From NCBI GenBank assembly GCA_964057225.1, contig OZ059898.1, positions 16,345,267 through 16,409,266 on the forward strand: a DNA stretch of 64,000 bases, given 5' to 3'. Positions 36,801-49,362 of this stretch are shown in pieces. Below the pieces are notes generated by a model. That model made no database searches. It was not told where the DNA came from and saw nothing but the letters and a program-made list of their open reading frames with translations. Origin of the DNA: Auanema rhodensis (lineage: Eukaryota; Nematoda; Chromadorea; Rhabditida; Rhabditidae). The number at the start of each line of letters is the position of its first letter. Position 1 is the stretch's first letter. The translations under genes were made by a program, and so were the position numbers.

Positions 36801-37523
36801 ATATGTAAAAATGAAAGAAAAATATGAAAACCTTAATTAACGGTCCAACGGCACGCTGAGTCAACATGATATTGATTTTATTGCTAGCCTGTAAAGTTTA
36901 AAAAAAGTAAAAAAATAAAATAACAAATAAAAAAAGATAAGCAACTAACATCATTTCTAACTTTCGCTCCCATAAAATGAAGCATGTTAACGAACAGTCT
37001 TTTGTCTACGACATCAGATCCTAACAAAATAACAGCATCTTTCATATTTTCACAATATAGAGGTCTATTACTTCTTGGTACTCGAATTTCCTATATTTAG
37101 ATGAATCTTACATTAACATACTGAATATGTCTTACATGATCGCGAGCTATTCTAGCTCTTACAATTGCAGGCCCTAAAATTTTCACACCACTAAAAGAGA
37201 GTCCACTCTCAGAAGATCCTACAAAAAAATCATACATTGCATATATCTCAAAAGGCCAAACCCTGTTTTTGAAGATTCAGAAATTCTGGGCTTTCAAAGT
37301 TAGTACAAAAGAAAACCATCTCAGGATCATTAACATATTCAAGACCATCATGACTTAGAAAAATTTCACAATTGTACTTATCCTTGAAAATTATGAATAA
37401 ATGAGTATTTTTTATAATTTATACCTTCAGGGTGTCAATAATATCACTGTGTCCATAATAGGATCCTACAATACAAAGTTTTTGTAATTTTGGCCGCTTA
37501 GAAGGAGAAAGGACATCTGACAT
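33816..37523 (-). CDS. ect-2: RhoGEF ECT2 (BRCT repeats, DH and PH domains)
   Basis: A minus-strand gene of more than 20 exons; the first eleven are 37425-37523, 37262-37382, 37136-37218, 36950-37090, 36832-36888, 36691-36792, 36544-36646, 36383-36498, 36258-36338, 36111-36210 and 36013-36068, all in phase. The product is roughly 870 residues. The N-terminus MSDVLSPSKRPKLQKLCIVG enters an ECT2 N-terminal domain and BRCT repeats (VLLPDYVHHCWA; WLVTDEWIWMSV). The DH domain starts VVHEMLETEQSYLNALL and includes RLPSVILLLKEL and KTDRLHKRLDEAIHVVGN. A PH domain follows (KLVRLMLFNDVIIVVK). A basic, Ser/Thr-rich tail ends ENKENARVTNL. ECT2 activates RhoA at the spindle midzone to drive cytokinesis and sets cortical contractility in the zygote. 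The BRCT part binds phosphorylated centralspindlin and restrains the DH domain. The last exon joins are less certain. Confidence 0.93.
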
Positions 37524-38329
37524 ACTATTTGAACTCTTTTCTATTCTCTAAAATTGCGTAAAATTCTGAAAATAAATTCAATTTTTTATTTGTGAGCGCT
37601 TGAGTATTTTGGTAAGTATTTGGAAAGAATAGGATAAACTTTTTTAACAGGATAAATTATGAAATAGAATGACAAGCTTCCTATATTCTTATTTAAATCA
37701 AGAAAGTAAGTTTCAAGCAATAATAAATTAGTAACTTAATTATAGAACGCTTAATCAGGGATACTCAGGATTTTAAGACATTATTTTCAAAAAAATTATT
37801 CTCGCGGCAAGCATGTAAACAGCGTGCAATACCATATAATTTAAAGGGTTGAATATACATCAATGACGCTCTGCTTTAAACTATTTGAAAATTTGGTTTT
37901 TTATGTTTCGATTACTATATTTATTTGTTTTTTGCTTATTAATTTTAAAATATCAATAATTAATAATCTCAATGCTTTTATTTATTGATTTTTTAATAAT
38001 GCTCCTAGCCAGGTATGACTTTGTTTTCTAATTTATATATTTCGTTGATGGACCAGCCTTCTTTTTCTTTCGTACTTGTTTAACATTGTTAAAATGCAAA
38101 TGTACGAATCAATAAGATTGGTATTTTTAAAATTTTCTTATGGAATATTATTGCATTATATTTTTCATAGAATTTTTTAATTTTTTTTTTGATTATAAGG
38201 TTTAATTACTTCTTATTTCTGATATATTATTTATTGTTCTGATATATTGTGATTATCTATTTATTCTACTTTTCTTAAGAATAATTCTCCAAAATTGCGC
38301 CGGCAATTCATACTCCGCCACCGGGTGTA
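37524..38329. promoter_or_regulatory. Divergent promoter region, ECT2 / UTX
   Basis: 806 bp of AT-rich DNA between the two divergent start codons. A tttcttaag at about 38272-38280, 50 bp before the UTX start, is a possible 3' splice or trans-splice acceptor. Confidence 0.4.
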
Positions 38330-41300
38330 ATGGATGTGCCACGCCTTGTAGAGGTTTGTTACAATATTATTTTAAAATTTTGTTTTTTACTTTCAGGTGA
38401 TACCTACATTCACTAAGGAAGAGAAAGAGCGGTTTTTGAAAATATCAAGGTTAGTATCTTTTTTTTTTTGAAAATTGTTGGTTAATATTTATAAAATATT
38501 TTTTTTGCTTATTGTTGTTTAAATATTTTACAGCCTTGATTTCAATGAGTTTTATTCTAATGGAGAACCACGACAATATCCTGAACGACATATATTATTC
38601 AAAGTAGGATTGATACTCATTTTTTTTAAATACGTTTGTTTAGGGTAATCGTGTTCTGGAGAACTGTTATGAAAGATTTTCTAAAATGGATCGAGATGAT
38701 CCAGTGATTAAGGAAAAATTGTTCAAGGTTTGATTGTTTTTTCGAATCACTGATTTTATGTTCTTTCAGGTTATGCTGAAGTGGGGTCACATATCTTTGC
38801 TAGCTCAAGACTGGGCGAAAGGTTAGTTTTGTATTGTTTTTGCTTGCTAGTTTGCTTTTTTAGCTTTATCATCATATGAGTTTGCTTATCGTCTACACCA
38901 CGAAGAGTTTTGGAGAGATCCTGGTGGTTATTATGGGTTGGGATTGGTATACATTCACTTTAAAGAGTATAAACGGTATTTAAAAAATGTTTTTATGATT
39001 GCAATGTTAATATATCTCAGAGCTGCTGAAGCGTTTCTCCGTTTGTTATATGCTTATCCTACGCTCGAAAATGTTGTTGAAGTCAAAGTACGATTAGGAG
39101 TTTGCTATCAAAATTTATCCGAATATTCTAAAGCATTAAAGGTATTTCAAATTTATTATTCGTAGAAAAGTAATCGTTTACAGTATTATGCTCAAGCTTT
39201 ATCGGATGAACGAGATTCGCCGTTTATGTCTAGAATTCACATTAGATTTAACGTTGCTGTCACAAAGGAAAACGCAGGTGATCTCACAAATTCAGAGGAA
39301 GAATATAAAAAGATCCTTATGGAAGTTAGTTTTTTTTCATTAGTTATATACATTTCGTTTTTCTTTAGGTCAGTAATCTTTCCCTACACTCACAATATCA
39401 ACAACCTTCAGAATCTCATTCGAAATTAATGGCTGCTGTCAATCGACATTTAGGTTTAACACCGTTATTGTTTGATGTAATCATTTTGATATTTAGGCTG
39501 GATCTGCTATAGGCAACCTTATTCTGAAGGATGTACTGAGGAAAGAAATCAGAAACTGATTGACGCTGTACAATTCTTAAATACTGCCACTCATTACGAG
39601 CAATTTAACGGAAAGACTTTTTATCTGTTTGGACGTTGTTATGGAGAAATGCCGAACAAGGTAAAATTTATTCATTTATTGATACTTTACTGTTTAATTC
39701 TTCAGGCTCATGATGCTTTTGTAAATTATCGACATTCGATTGATAAAAGTGAAGCTGATGCGGATACGTGGTGTTCTATCGGCTGGCTGTACCAGCAACA
39801 ACAGCAACCAATGGATGCTTTACAGGTTCAGTTTTTAAAAATTTTACTGGTTGATAGTAGTTGGTTTAGGCTTTCATTTGCGCTGTTGAGTTGGATGCTG
39901 AACACAGCGCAGCTTGGACGGATTTGGGCCGACTCTACGAGCTACACCATCAGTTCGAAGATGCGCTCAGTTGTTTCCGAAAAGCAGTTAAATATAAGCC
40001 AGGTTAGTATTTTTTCTATCCGGTTAGGTATTTGATTTTTGAACGCTCGACGTGACCTCAACCTTACTTCTCGTAATGCCTATGCAAACGTGCAGTATCT
40101 CTCATCCCGCTCCCCTCTCAGTCTTGCCTTACACGCCGACCTAAGCGCAGCAGTGAATACTCTCCGTCTCTGTCCTCTATCTCATCTGACCATTCTATAT
40201 ACTAGCGTCCATTGGCTATTTGGATGTGTGCCAGTCGTTCGCAACTGCTGTCGCCAGCTTATATAGTGGAATCACTTACTATATGCTGCTCATTGTCTTC
40301 CTCTTTCTTTTTTTTTAGCTATATTCGGACTTATATATTACATAAGTACTTATAAAACGTATCTTTTCTTTAACAAGCATTTGCATATTTCCAATATCAT
40401 AGCTTCTCATAATTTTTCTATTCAAAAAATAGATTATTTGTCTCATTTTTGAAGCCCGAATTCTATTTTAATCGCTCTAATCAATATGCTGTTTTGGGGG
40501 TTTAGTAAAAGGGCAAGTTTTACTGAATGAACTAAAATGTCTAATAAAATGAAATTGAAAGCTAACGATATGCTAAGCATGTAGGTACTTATTATAAGTG
40601 CTACAACGCGATCATCTTCTATTATCATAATATCAATTATTTTTCTTATTATGTTTTGTTCCTTTCCCATATTAACATCAAGCTTCTCATTTTCTGCCTT
40701 TATAATTATGCATCCATAATCCTATTCATCAACAATGATCAGTTATATCAATATATAAAATATATAATCGTTTTCAGCTGCCCCTGAGGCGCTTAAAGCT
40801 CGAATTCTAGTTCTGGAAAAAGAGTTGCAGACATCATCCCATTTCTTGAATCAGAAAACTCCACAATCGCATACGCAACATCCAAAGTAAGTATTTATGC
40901 CATATAATCTTTTTCGAGTAAATCGTATCTTATCATTATGATATGTTTTTTACGTTTCTGGTCTTATCTATTACGTAACATGATCTCTTTCCGGTTTATA
41001 TTAAAATAAAACTTTTTATATCCTTTAACCGCAACTTTTTCTTAGGCCTTTACCAAGCTTAAAGGAAGCGTGGAATCAACCTATTCCTTCGGAGTTAAGA
41101 GGGCGACAAGACGAGTTTTTGAAGGTAAGCTGATTGTATTACTCTTTGAAGCTGTATTATAGGACGAAGGTTTTTCATCTTTTGTTCAAGGTCATTGATA
41201 TGATCGCAAATGAGCGAACAAGTTGTTGAATATTTCATTTCTATGCGGTTTTCTTTTATAAATTTATGATGTATTATATTAAGGTAAAGCAACAGAGATA

Positions 41301-43966
41301 TCGAGAAGGAAGTGCATTGTGGAAAATGGGCGAATTATCTGCACCTTTAGCCGGATTACAGGTTTTCAAAGCTACTTTTTTTACTACGACTATTTTTGCG
41401 TTTTAGGAATGCCCCGGTGCTCCTGGTTTAGATTCAACACAGGTCCAAATTATGAAATTGCTCCAAGTTAATAAGGAACGAATTAATGAGCAGGAGACTG
41501 TTTTGTTAAATCAAATGGAACAAATTTTCAAAGCGCATATGGTAATTATTGTTTTTGCACTTGAGATTAAAGTTTATCGTTTTTAGGAGGCATCGTTTGA
41601 TTCATTTTATTCACCTCACCAAGTTTCTAATCTTCCAAAATTCACTGAGAACGACGTTGCTCAGGTAATAATATTCATTTTATTGTTTTTAGTAATTTTG
41701 TTTAGATCAAGGATGGTGGTCATTTAAATTTACCTGTCCAAGTTAAAATTGAAAATGAATGTGGTTAGTATTCTGAGTTTTTTAAAGTAACTAATGTATT
41801 TGTAGATGAAGACCAAGATGTCAAACCTGAAACGTCTGATAGTGTTCAAGATAAATCAATTTCCTCATCTTCTGGTTTACCTACAACATTTAGGTTTGTT
41901 TTATTTATATATTTTTAATTTTGTATTTTTTAAAGCCTGGAATCCAAACTGAATGTGTCGATTGATATATCCTCCTCTGAATTGCTCGAGTTATGTTCTA
42001 AACGTATAGATCGTCCACATGATTTCAAATCAGTGTTCGATGAAAACGTACCTCCTCCTCAAGCTCCACCGGCTCCATCGCCTTCTGCTATTAAAGTAAT
42101 ATATAAAATTTAAATAATCAATAAATAATAATCTCATATTCTAGATGGCATCAGCGCACCCAAACCCTCTGTTAAGGCCAACTCCTTTGATCGTTGTAGA
42201 ATCTCGTAAAGACGCTCAATCAGTAGAGCTGCAAAAGTATGACCTATATTTTTTATAGTATTTTAATGTGAGTCTGTTATAGATATTGCGAAAATTGCCC
42301 AATTGCTCTCATACGTGGTATGACTTCAGTATTGAAAATGGATCTCAGTTTATTTTCGACCAAAACCTTAAGAGAAAGCGCGCCTGATCATGAAGTAGAG
42401 GTAAATGTTTCTTCTTTTTTTAAATAGTTTCAACTTTTTTTTATAGGTCCGCACACAATACCGTATGCCTTGTGATATTAATGTGGATCATCTTGGGGTA
42501 CCTACATGGGAATGCATGAGCACCAGATCATTCACTTCTGTTAACAAATATGCTCAATACCAAGCTGAAACTTTCCAGCATAGTCTTAAAGGTACGTTTG
42601 TGTTTGAAGACATAGACATTATTATATGTATTATAGAAGAAGCTGAGAAGTTGAGGTCGGCGGGAGCTAAATATGCGCAACAAATTGCCGAATCCTCTAG
42701 TGCAAAAAAGAGAAGAGGGCCGAATGGGGACGAATTTGCTATGCCTTTAAAAATGATCAAGTTCGGAACAAATGTAGATTTATCAGATGAAGCGAAATGG
42801 AAAGCACAGTTACATGAATTATCTAAAATGCCTCCATTCTGTCGGCTTATCGCTGGATCTAATATGCTATCTCATCTTGGTCATACTGTTTTAGGTATGA
42901 ACACAGTACAACTTTATATGAAGGTGACTAGAGTTTAAATAGCATTTGAATCTTAACATACTTATGTTAGGTGCCTGGTTCGCGTACCCCCGCTCACCAA
43001 GAAAATAATAGCTTCGCTTCCGTTAATATTAACATTGGACCGGGAGATTGTGAATGGTTTGGTGTCCCTCATGAATACTGGGGAGTAATAGAAAGATTGT
43101 GCCGAAAGTGAGAGATTTATTTTCAAAAAGTTTCTAATAATTTATTTTTAGACGAGGAATTGATTTCCTCAAAGGATCCTTCTGGCCTAATGTCGACGAT
43201 CTGCTTGCTGAAAATATTCCTATATATAGATTCACACAGAAGGCTGGAGACTTAGTGTGGGTTGGTGGTGGCTGTATTCATTGGGTACAAGCTACGGGGT
43301 GGTGTAATAATATAGCATGGAATGTTGGACCTATTACATTTTCCCAGCTCTCCCTGAGTGTTACTAGTTATGAATGGAATAAGCTTCAGGTAACTAGTTT
43401 AGTCACCGATTTCAATAAAAATGAATTTAGGGTTATAAATCATTGGTACCGATGCAGCATATTTGCTGGCAATTAGCTAAAAATGTACGCTTCACAAACC
43501 AAAAAGTCAGTTCGTACAGCAATATTACTTTAAAGCTTATATTCTTCAGATTTTCTGTTTGATCAAAGGTCAACTTATAAGATCTCTAGCTTTTTGTAAG
43601 ATGGTTGCTGATTGGGCTATGAATCAAGGAAAGCAGCTGAAACCCCAGCCGAGAACTAAAGATGAAATAACTCATTACTGTACCCTATGCGAGGTTGTTT
43701 CCATTTTCCATATATATTCAATGTTCCCTTTCCAGGTTGAAGTGTTTAATATTTTATTTGTAAAAGAGCATAATGGTAAATTCCCTGTATACTGTGTTTA
43801 TTGCGCAAGACGGTTTGTTAGCATTACTTGCTTTTCTTTATATTTGTGTTTCAGAACCGATCTGAATGATTTTATAGTACTACAGCAAATTCCGTTCTCT
43901 GAATTAACTAGAATTTTTGATGAGATGCAATTGAACCTTATTCCCAAAGCGCAGTTGGTTTGCTGA
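38330..43966 (+). CDS. utx-1: UTX/KDM6A histone H3K27 demethylase (TPR + JmjC)
   Basis: A multi-exon gene of roughly 1,100 residues. The start at 38330 reads MDVPRLVE; an in-frame stop lies just upstream. The first half is a TPR array, with repeats visible at [56 protein letters not shown] and [21 protein letters not shown] Ser/Pro-rich linker follows. The JmjC domain holds the iron ligands in [12 protein letters not shown] (His and Glu) and [20 protein letters not shown] (second His), plus [15 protein letters not shown]. The C-terminal zinc-binding module shows [13 protein letters not shown] and CVYCARR. UTX removes di- and trimethyl marks from H3K27 within MLL3/4-type complexes; TPRs bind partners. 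Most introns are about 45 bp. One of about 780 bp (40000-40776) holds a GC-rich block. The stop TGA is at 43964. Confidence 0.95.
40000..40776 (+). other. Long UTX intron with GC-rich block
   Basis: The intron after the exon ending in KYKP is far longer than its neighbours. About 40035-40275 is clearly richer in G and C than any intron nearby and holds a 75-codon open frame on the + strand. It could be an inserted element, an unannotated exon or an RNA gene. I found no terminal repeats or target-site duplication by eye. Confidence 0.6.
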
Positions 43967-45050
43967 GTCCGATTCTAGGTGACATGCGTGTTATTAGGTG
44001 TGCGCAAAAGTTTCTGGCCACCCACAATGAAATTTAAATAAATTTTTTAAAATTAAAAATTAGCATAAACCAAATTCAAAATTATATTTAAAAAATTGTT
44101 TTAAATTTAAATATGAAATTTCTAGGTAATTTTTCCCTTAATTACCTCTTGAATTTTCTGTTGATTTTGAGTTTCTTTCATGCCTTGTACTGAAAATCAA
44201 AGCTTGTTATTCTAATTTATTAAAGTACGGGTTGTGTAGGCATGTTTTTAATAATTTTTGTGTGCCTATGTGTTTTTAGTCCATTTAAACATTAAAACTT
44301 TTCTCGTTAACAACGATTGTGATGTTCACTACGTTGTAGCTATAAGCTTCGTCTTATATGATGCATTTGCTTTTCATTTGTAATTCTGTAATTATTGAAA
44401 TTTTGCACACCGCTGTTTATTGTATTCGATCTCAAATCCAAGTCCTTTGTTTATTAATCTTTTTCATTTCTCATTTGTATATAATTGGCTAGAATCTAAT
44501 AAAACGTCAAGTGTGACAACTATGTTTCAAAATTTCATTTTCTTTATATAATATTATTAGTAACCCACCTAAGTATCAATAAAGTATAATGATTCTTTTT
44601 TTCTGATGAATCATATAGAGGATAAAAAAATTGAAGTCTTAGACGGTCCATTATTTTTTTTTCATTCCTCATATTGTTTAGAAATTATACCGAAACACAT
44701 TAATAGCATTTAGAATAGATTTGTTTCATTCAAAAATTTATGTTCACAAATTACAATACATATTGACTATGTCTGTATCACAGCAAAAAAAACGATATAA
44801 TGATGCTTCATCTAATTATATCGTTAAAGATCTTAGTTAGAATTAATGAATATTTCACAAGAAATTTCAGAATCAGTTTGTTGTCAATAATATTACAGAA
44901 AACTTATAAAACAGTTATATTAAAAGAAGCTTAGTGTTCCTAGCGGACAGAATGAGGAGACCCATTATGAAGACCATGTGCTTCTTCTTCTAACATATTC
45001 GCACTTTCTGATAGTAAATTGCGAAGGTCCTTAAATTGCTTTCATGAGCA
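43967..45050. other. Convergent 3' regions of UTX and AMPK gamma
   Basis: About 1.1 kb of AT-rich DNA containing AATAAA-like sites near 44036 and 44578. No gene was seen. Confidence 0.5.
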
Positions 45051-46673
45051 TTATTCATATCTAGAGGCAAAACGTACAGAATCACTAATATCTCCACCCT
45101 GTTTATGAGAATAGTGTCGACGTATTGGATGCAACGGAGTTAAATCTTTTCCGGGTAAAACCACCATATGATATAAAACATCACTCAACGAAATAATTCC
45201 CTGAATATGAATATTGAAAACGAATATATTACCACTTTAACGTACAGCTATTTCTCCTCTCTCGTTTACAGCACAAAGCCTATGAACATTCTTTTCAACT
45301 AAAACTGTGATTGCCTTCCACAAAGTATCAGTTTCCAGCACCGACACTACACGATCATCATTCTTACTATTCTGAAACAAATACTTGGAGAATGTTATGT
45401 AAAATGATACTTACATGTAAAGCATTTTTGAACTTAAGTGCTTCAGCCACAGGAACATCAAGGGAGTTAGGTCCATCTGCAAGAGCTATGCCTATGGCAT
45501 CAAACCGTGAATACATATCAAGAACCCTGAAACACTGACTTATTCTATATCAACGCACAAATAAGCTTACTTGAAAGTGTTTCTTTCAACTACTGGTAAT
45601 CCTGATACTCCTTTGTTCAAAAGAATGTCTAAACAATCCGAAAGCAGCGTATCTGGGTAAACCTAAATCGCAACAAATCTTCGAGAAAAATAAAACAGAT
45701 ACTTACAACCCTAATTCCAACCCATGTTCCCACCCCAAGCTCTTTTGCTGTTTTAGTATGATATTCTGGTTGAGAAAACTGATGTCCCTTAATATGAAAT
45801 AGCGGATTAGGCTGATATGAACCTTTAAACTTACAAAACACCATATAAATTTGAGAATCCTTTTGTGTGTTAGAATAAATAAGGGGCTTCCGTTTTCAGG
45901 ATCCAGAACTGGTAAACGATGTATTCGATGATTAGTTAACTTCCGAGCAGCTTCTAACAAACTGTAAAACAGAAAGGTTTAAATATTTGAATAATAACCT
46001 CACGATTGATCAGCATCAATAGATATTAAAGGCATTAGTTTTCCTTCTCGATTAATTAGTTCTAAATTTGAAAACTGTGTTCACATAAATATAATATCAA
46101 CCTCTATAACATTCGATTGTTAACAGTCCTAAGTTATCATCTTCCAGCACAAAATCTCCTTCTTTCGTTTTTTCTTTATTTTTTCGTTCCCTGCAGAAAA
46201 AAATGATACAATCACCTAATTCTAATAATACCTATGCAACTTCAGCATTACTCTAATAAAGTCAGTAACTGATAATATTCCTGTCATCACGCCAGGATTT
46301 TCAGAATCGGTGAGAAGCACATGTCGTGTTCCTGGATGAAACAGAGAAATTGAAGTAATAAAATTTAATTCGCATAATACCCTGATAAATTAAACCATTG
46401 AAAGCCTTGCCCAAGTTCAACTTTATATCAAAAACAACCATTTTACTAGAGGAAGGCATAGCCTCATAACACTGGTTAAGCATAAGTAACCGAGCATACG
46501 ATTCTGCTTCATGATGTTTAACCTGATATTATAAATAAAATTCATTAACAATATTAGAAAAACAATCTTACATCAGACTTTTGAGCTACTGGTTGAGATG
46601 ACAAAGGTAATCTTAAGGAGTATGAATGTTTTGACTTTGGAGATCGGGAACCATCGGTTGGATGTGGTGACAT
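45051..46673 (-). CDS. AMP-activated protein kinase gamma subunit (four CBS domains)
   Basis: About ten exons, starting 46572-46673, 46381-46522 and ending at the stop at 45051, giving about 400 residues. Family motifs in order: SSKMVVFDIKLNLGKAFNGL, GTRHVLLTD, GILSVTDFIRVML, LLEAARKLTNHRIHRLPVLD, THKRILKFI, VSGLPVVERN, KNVHRLCAVNERGEI and GIISLSDVLYHMVV. These mark four CBS repeats that bind AMP, ADP and ATP and let the kinase sense energy state. The His-Arg in HRIHRLPVLD and HRLCAV fits nucleotide phosphate binding. The N-terminal 34 residues (MSPHPTDGSRSP) are a non-conserved Ser-rich leader. A TTTAG directly before the ATG is a possible (trans-)splice acceptor, so upstream exons may exist. 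The insert between CBS repeats 1 and 2 (ERKNKEKTKEGD) is charged. It converges with UTX. Confidence 0.93.
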
Positions 46674-47499
46674 ACTAAATACTATGCAAGAATTCAATAA
46701 AATAGTTCGAATAACGTAGAGTAAAATTGAACAATTCAACACAAATCATAGAAAATAAGTGAAAAAAGAAAACTGATATAATGAAAGAATTCTCAATAAA
46801 AGGAAAAAATTCCAAACTAGTTTTAGGAACAAGGTGACAATAAAAATTTCTTAAAAAAGCTGTTGAAAAAATAAAGTGATATATGTGATTCGCAAAATAG
46901 AAATAATATAACCATAATAGAGAAATGTGCACAAAACCAGAGATGGCAAAGCCTATTTTCATGCAAATCAGGAAACGAGAGATTACGTGTAGAATGTAGA
47001 AAAATCATCAATACGTTCGAGAAAGAAACAGATTTTTTGAAATATTTGCTCTACGAATTATACTCAAATAAAAGATCTAAACACAAATTACACGAGAAAA
47101 TTGAATTAAATTTAGAAAAAGAGGGAAAGATGAAAAAGACGAAGAGGAAGAGCACACTATAGTTTGAAGAAAATCTTGGTAGACAGGAAGAGAAAGCCAT
47201 CAATCACAAAGTAAGAGCGCACTGAGACGAAATCGAAGTTTAAAAACTGATTTGAAGCAAGTAAGAGCATATAAAAGAAGAGAGATCAAAGAAGACAATA
47301 TTAAGTTCAAAGACTAAAAAGAAAATGAAAAGAATATGACACTCCAAAGACATATGAATTGATAATGATAGGTACAAACCTAGTATACGAAAAAAAAAAA
47401 GAAGATATAAATTTTCTTAATTATAACTTACATAACAACTCAACAGGTTTTGAACAATGCGTAACAATAACAACCAACCGTTTTCAACAGAGTGAAGTT
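46674..47499. other. 5' flank of AMPK gamma / 3' flank of MRPP1
   Basis: About 830 bp. Open stretches on the minus strand here are AT-rich and unlike proteins. They could include a non-conserved 5' exon of the AMPK gene, but I cannot support one. Confidence 0.4.
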
Positions 47500-49141
47500 T
47501 TATTTCTGACCAGTAGCATCTTTGACAGCTTGCAATAATTCTCCAAATTCTCGTTTCCTATCCTTCCGTTTGCTTGGCTTCCACATGGAATTTTCTCTTT
47601 CTTCAACAGATAAAAAATGCCGTCTATAAAAGAAAAGCTTAAGCTGCCAAAAATTGATATTATACTTTGAAATATTATCAAGAAACGCTTGCTTCCAATC
47701 TCCACCGCTTCTATAAACATCGCGTAAAATTTTAGCAATATTATTTGCAGGTAAAACCATTGGGCCACTTTGCCATCTATTAATAATAAATATATATATA
47801 CATAAATGAAGGTATTTTAATCCTACTTAACATATCGCTGAATTGGAAGCCGCATAGTGCGAACCTCGGCACGACGGCCATTCCCTAACGCTTCACGGTT
47901 AGTATCCATTGTGAGAGGAACGACATAAACATCATGCGAAAGAGGGCCATCTAGAACTTCACGAGCATGTCTAAGTTAAGTATATAAAAATATTTCAGAA
48001 TATAAATCGAAAAACCTCGAAATATAAATAATTTCTTTTTTTCGACCATATGCTTGCTTCAAATTCATAGTAGTTATGTCAGGTAAAATTGTTTGATCTG
48101 TATATTCACTTGAATAAAAGCCAACGGATCTAAAATTCGAAACAAATGATATAATATGCTGAAAAGAATTTCACTTTTTCATAAAATTATGGAAAAAGGC
48201 ATTTTCTTTGAAATTAAAAAATCTGATCGGAAAAGGAACATTGGAATCGAAATTTTCCTAAAATACTTAATTTCTTTAAAAATTGGAGAGAACTACATAC
48301 ACTCAATAAATATTGAACATGGTGACCAAGAACTTGTTGATTTCTGAAATCTTCTTTTTCAATATTTTGCAAATCTAGAGCTATTTCGGGAACGCCTATT
48401 CGTATGCTCCTTTCAATGCGAGCACCACGAATATGATTAACTTCTGAATGTCATAAAATTACATACCAACATTAAATCTTCATACTTTTACGATTTCGAA
48501 GTGGATTTATAATAAGTTGGTGTAAGTTATGGCCATACCCCATTTCTCCTTTTTCAAATTTGGCGGCCTAACAAAAAATTCATAAAAGATCTAGAACATC
48601 CACACACACCTCAATTTGCCACATTGCCGTATACTCACTTTCCCTTTTAGCTTTTCTTTCAGAATCTTTTTCCTGACGAATATGTTTCAAACCTAGATAT
48701 TCCCAGAACATAAGTCTTTGTTTAACATCATGAGACTCTAATGTGCTAAAAATGTTGATTTGAATTTTGATTTATGAAGAATTATTACCGAGTCCAATCC
48801 TTATCAGTAAAACTAAATGGAATAAATGTGCCCATATATACAAAAACCTGATAAAATAATTACATATATAACATGCTAAAAGATATAAACTTCTAGTTCC
48901 TTCTGAATATGATTGAAAGAAGATTTCTGTTTCGGATTCAATGTCTTTAACCATTTTTCTGATGGTTGCAATTGTTTTATCCGCTCGGCAAGGTCAATAT
49001 GATTGTCTTGACTGCAAGAGAACGCATTAGTATAATTCTAAAATCTAAAACAAACCTAGATGCAGAAGAGGAACATAAATATCTAAAATTAGGTCTAATA
49101 GAAGATTGTTTTTCTATTAACTTAGAACACAATCTTAACAT
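47500..49141 (-). CDS. TRMT10C/MRPP1-like mitochondrial tRNA (m1R9) methyltransferase
   Basis: Exons from 49141: 49056-49141, 48891-49011, 48789-48847, 48610-48745, then about five more to the stop at 47500, totalling around 400 residues. The N-terminus MLRLCSKLIEKQSSIRPNFR is basic and Ser-rich, a typical mitochondrial targeting sequence. The C-terminal half aligns with the SPOUT methyltransferase domain of TRMT10C: KKEIIYISRHAREVL, HDVYVVPLTMDTNREALG, RTMRLPIQRYVRWQSGPM and ILRDVYRSGGDWKQAF. The first resembles the SAM-loop region; the RLPI motif is nearly invariant in the family. In animals this protein methylates position 9 of mitochondrial tRNAs and, with an SDR protein and PRORP, forms RNase P. 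A C-terminal Lys/Arg tail ends DATGQK. It shares a 221 bp promoter with the aldo-keto reductase gene. Confidence 0.82.
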
Positions 49142-49362
49142 TATAATAAAAGGAAATGAATAGGTTGGTGCAGAATAAAGATTTTATTTTGATACGCAGA
49201 AATACGTTAACTAATAAAGGATACTGATATTCTAAGGGTTACGTTTAACAATTGATAAAATTAATATAATTAGTAAATACGTTGTATTCTAGTTAACATA
49301 ACTTTATTTTATTCTGATCAAGTAATCAATTACAATTGAATAAAGAGTTATTCATTCTAGAA
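49142..49362. promoter_or_regulatory. Bidirectional promoter, MRPP1 / AKR
   Basis: 221 bp between divergent start codons. A tcattctag at 49352-49360 directly precedes the AKR start, a likely trans-splice acceptor if the species uses spliced leaders. Confidence 0.5.

Noticed and set aside
38199-38212. ggtttaattact resembling the start of the nematode spliced-leader SL1
   Set aside because: Only the first 11 bases match; the rest of SL1 and a following donor site are missing, so it is a chance match in AT-rich DNA.
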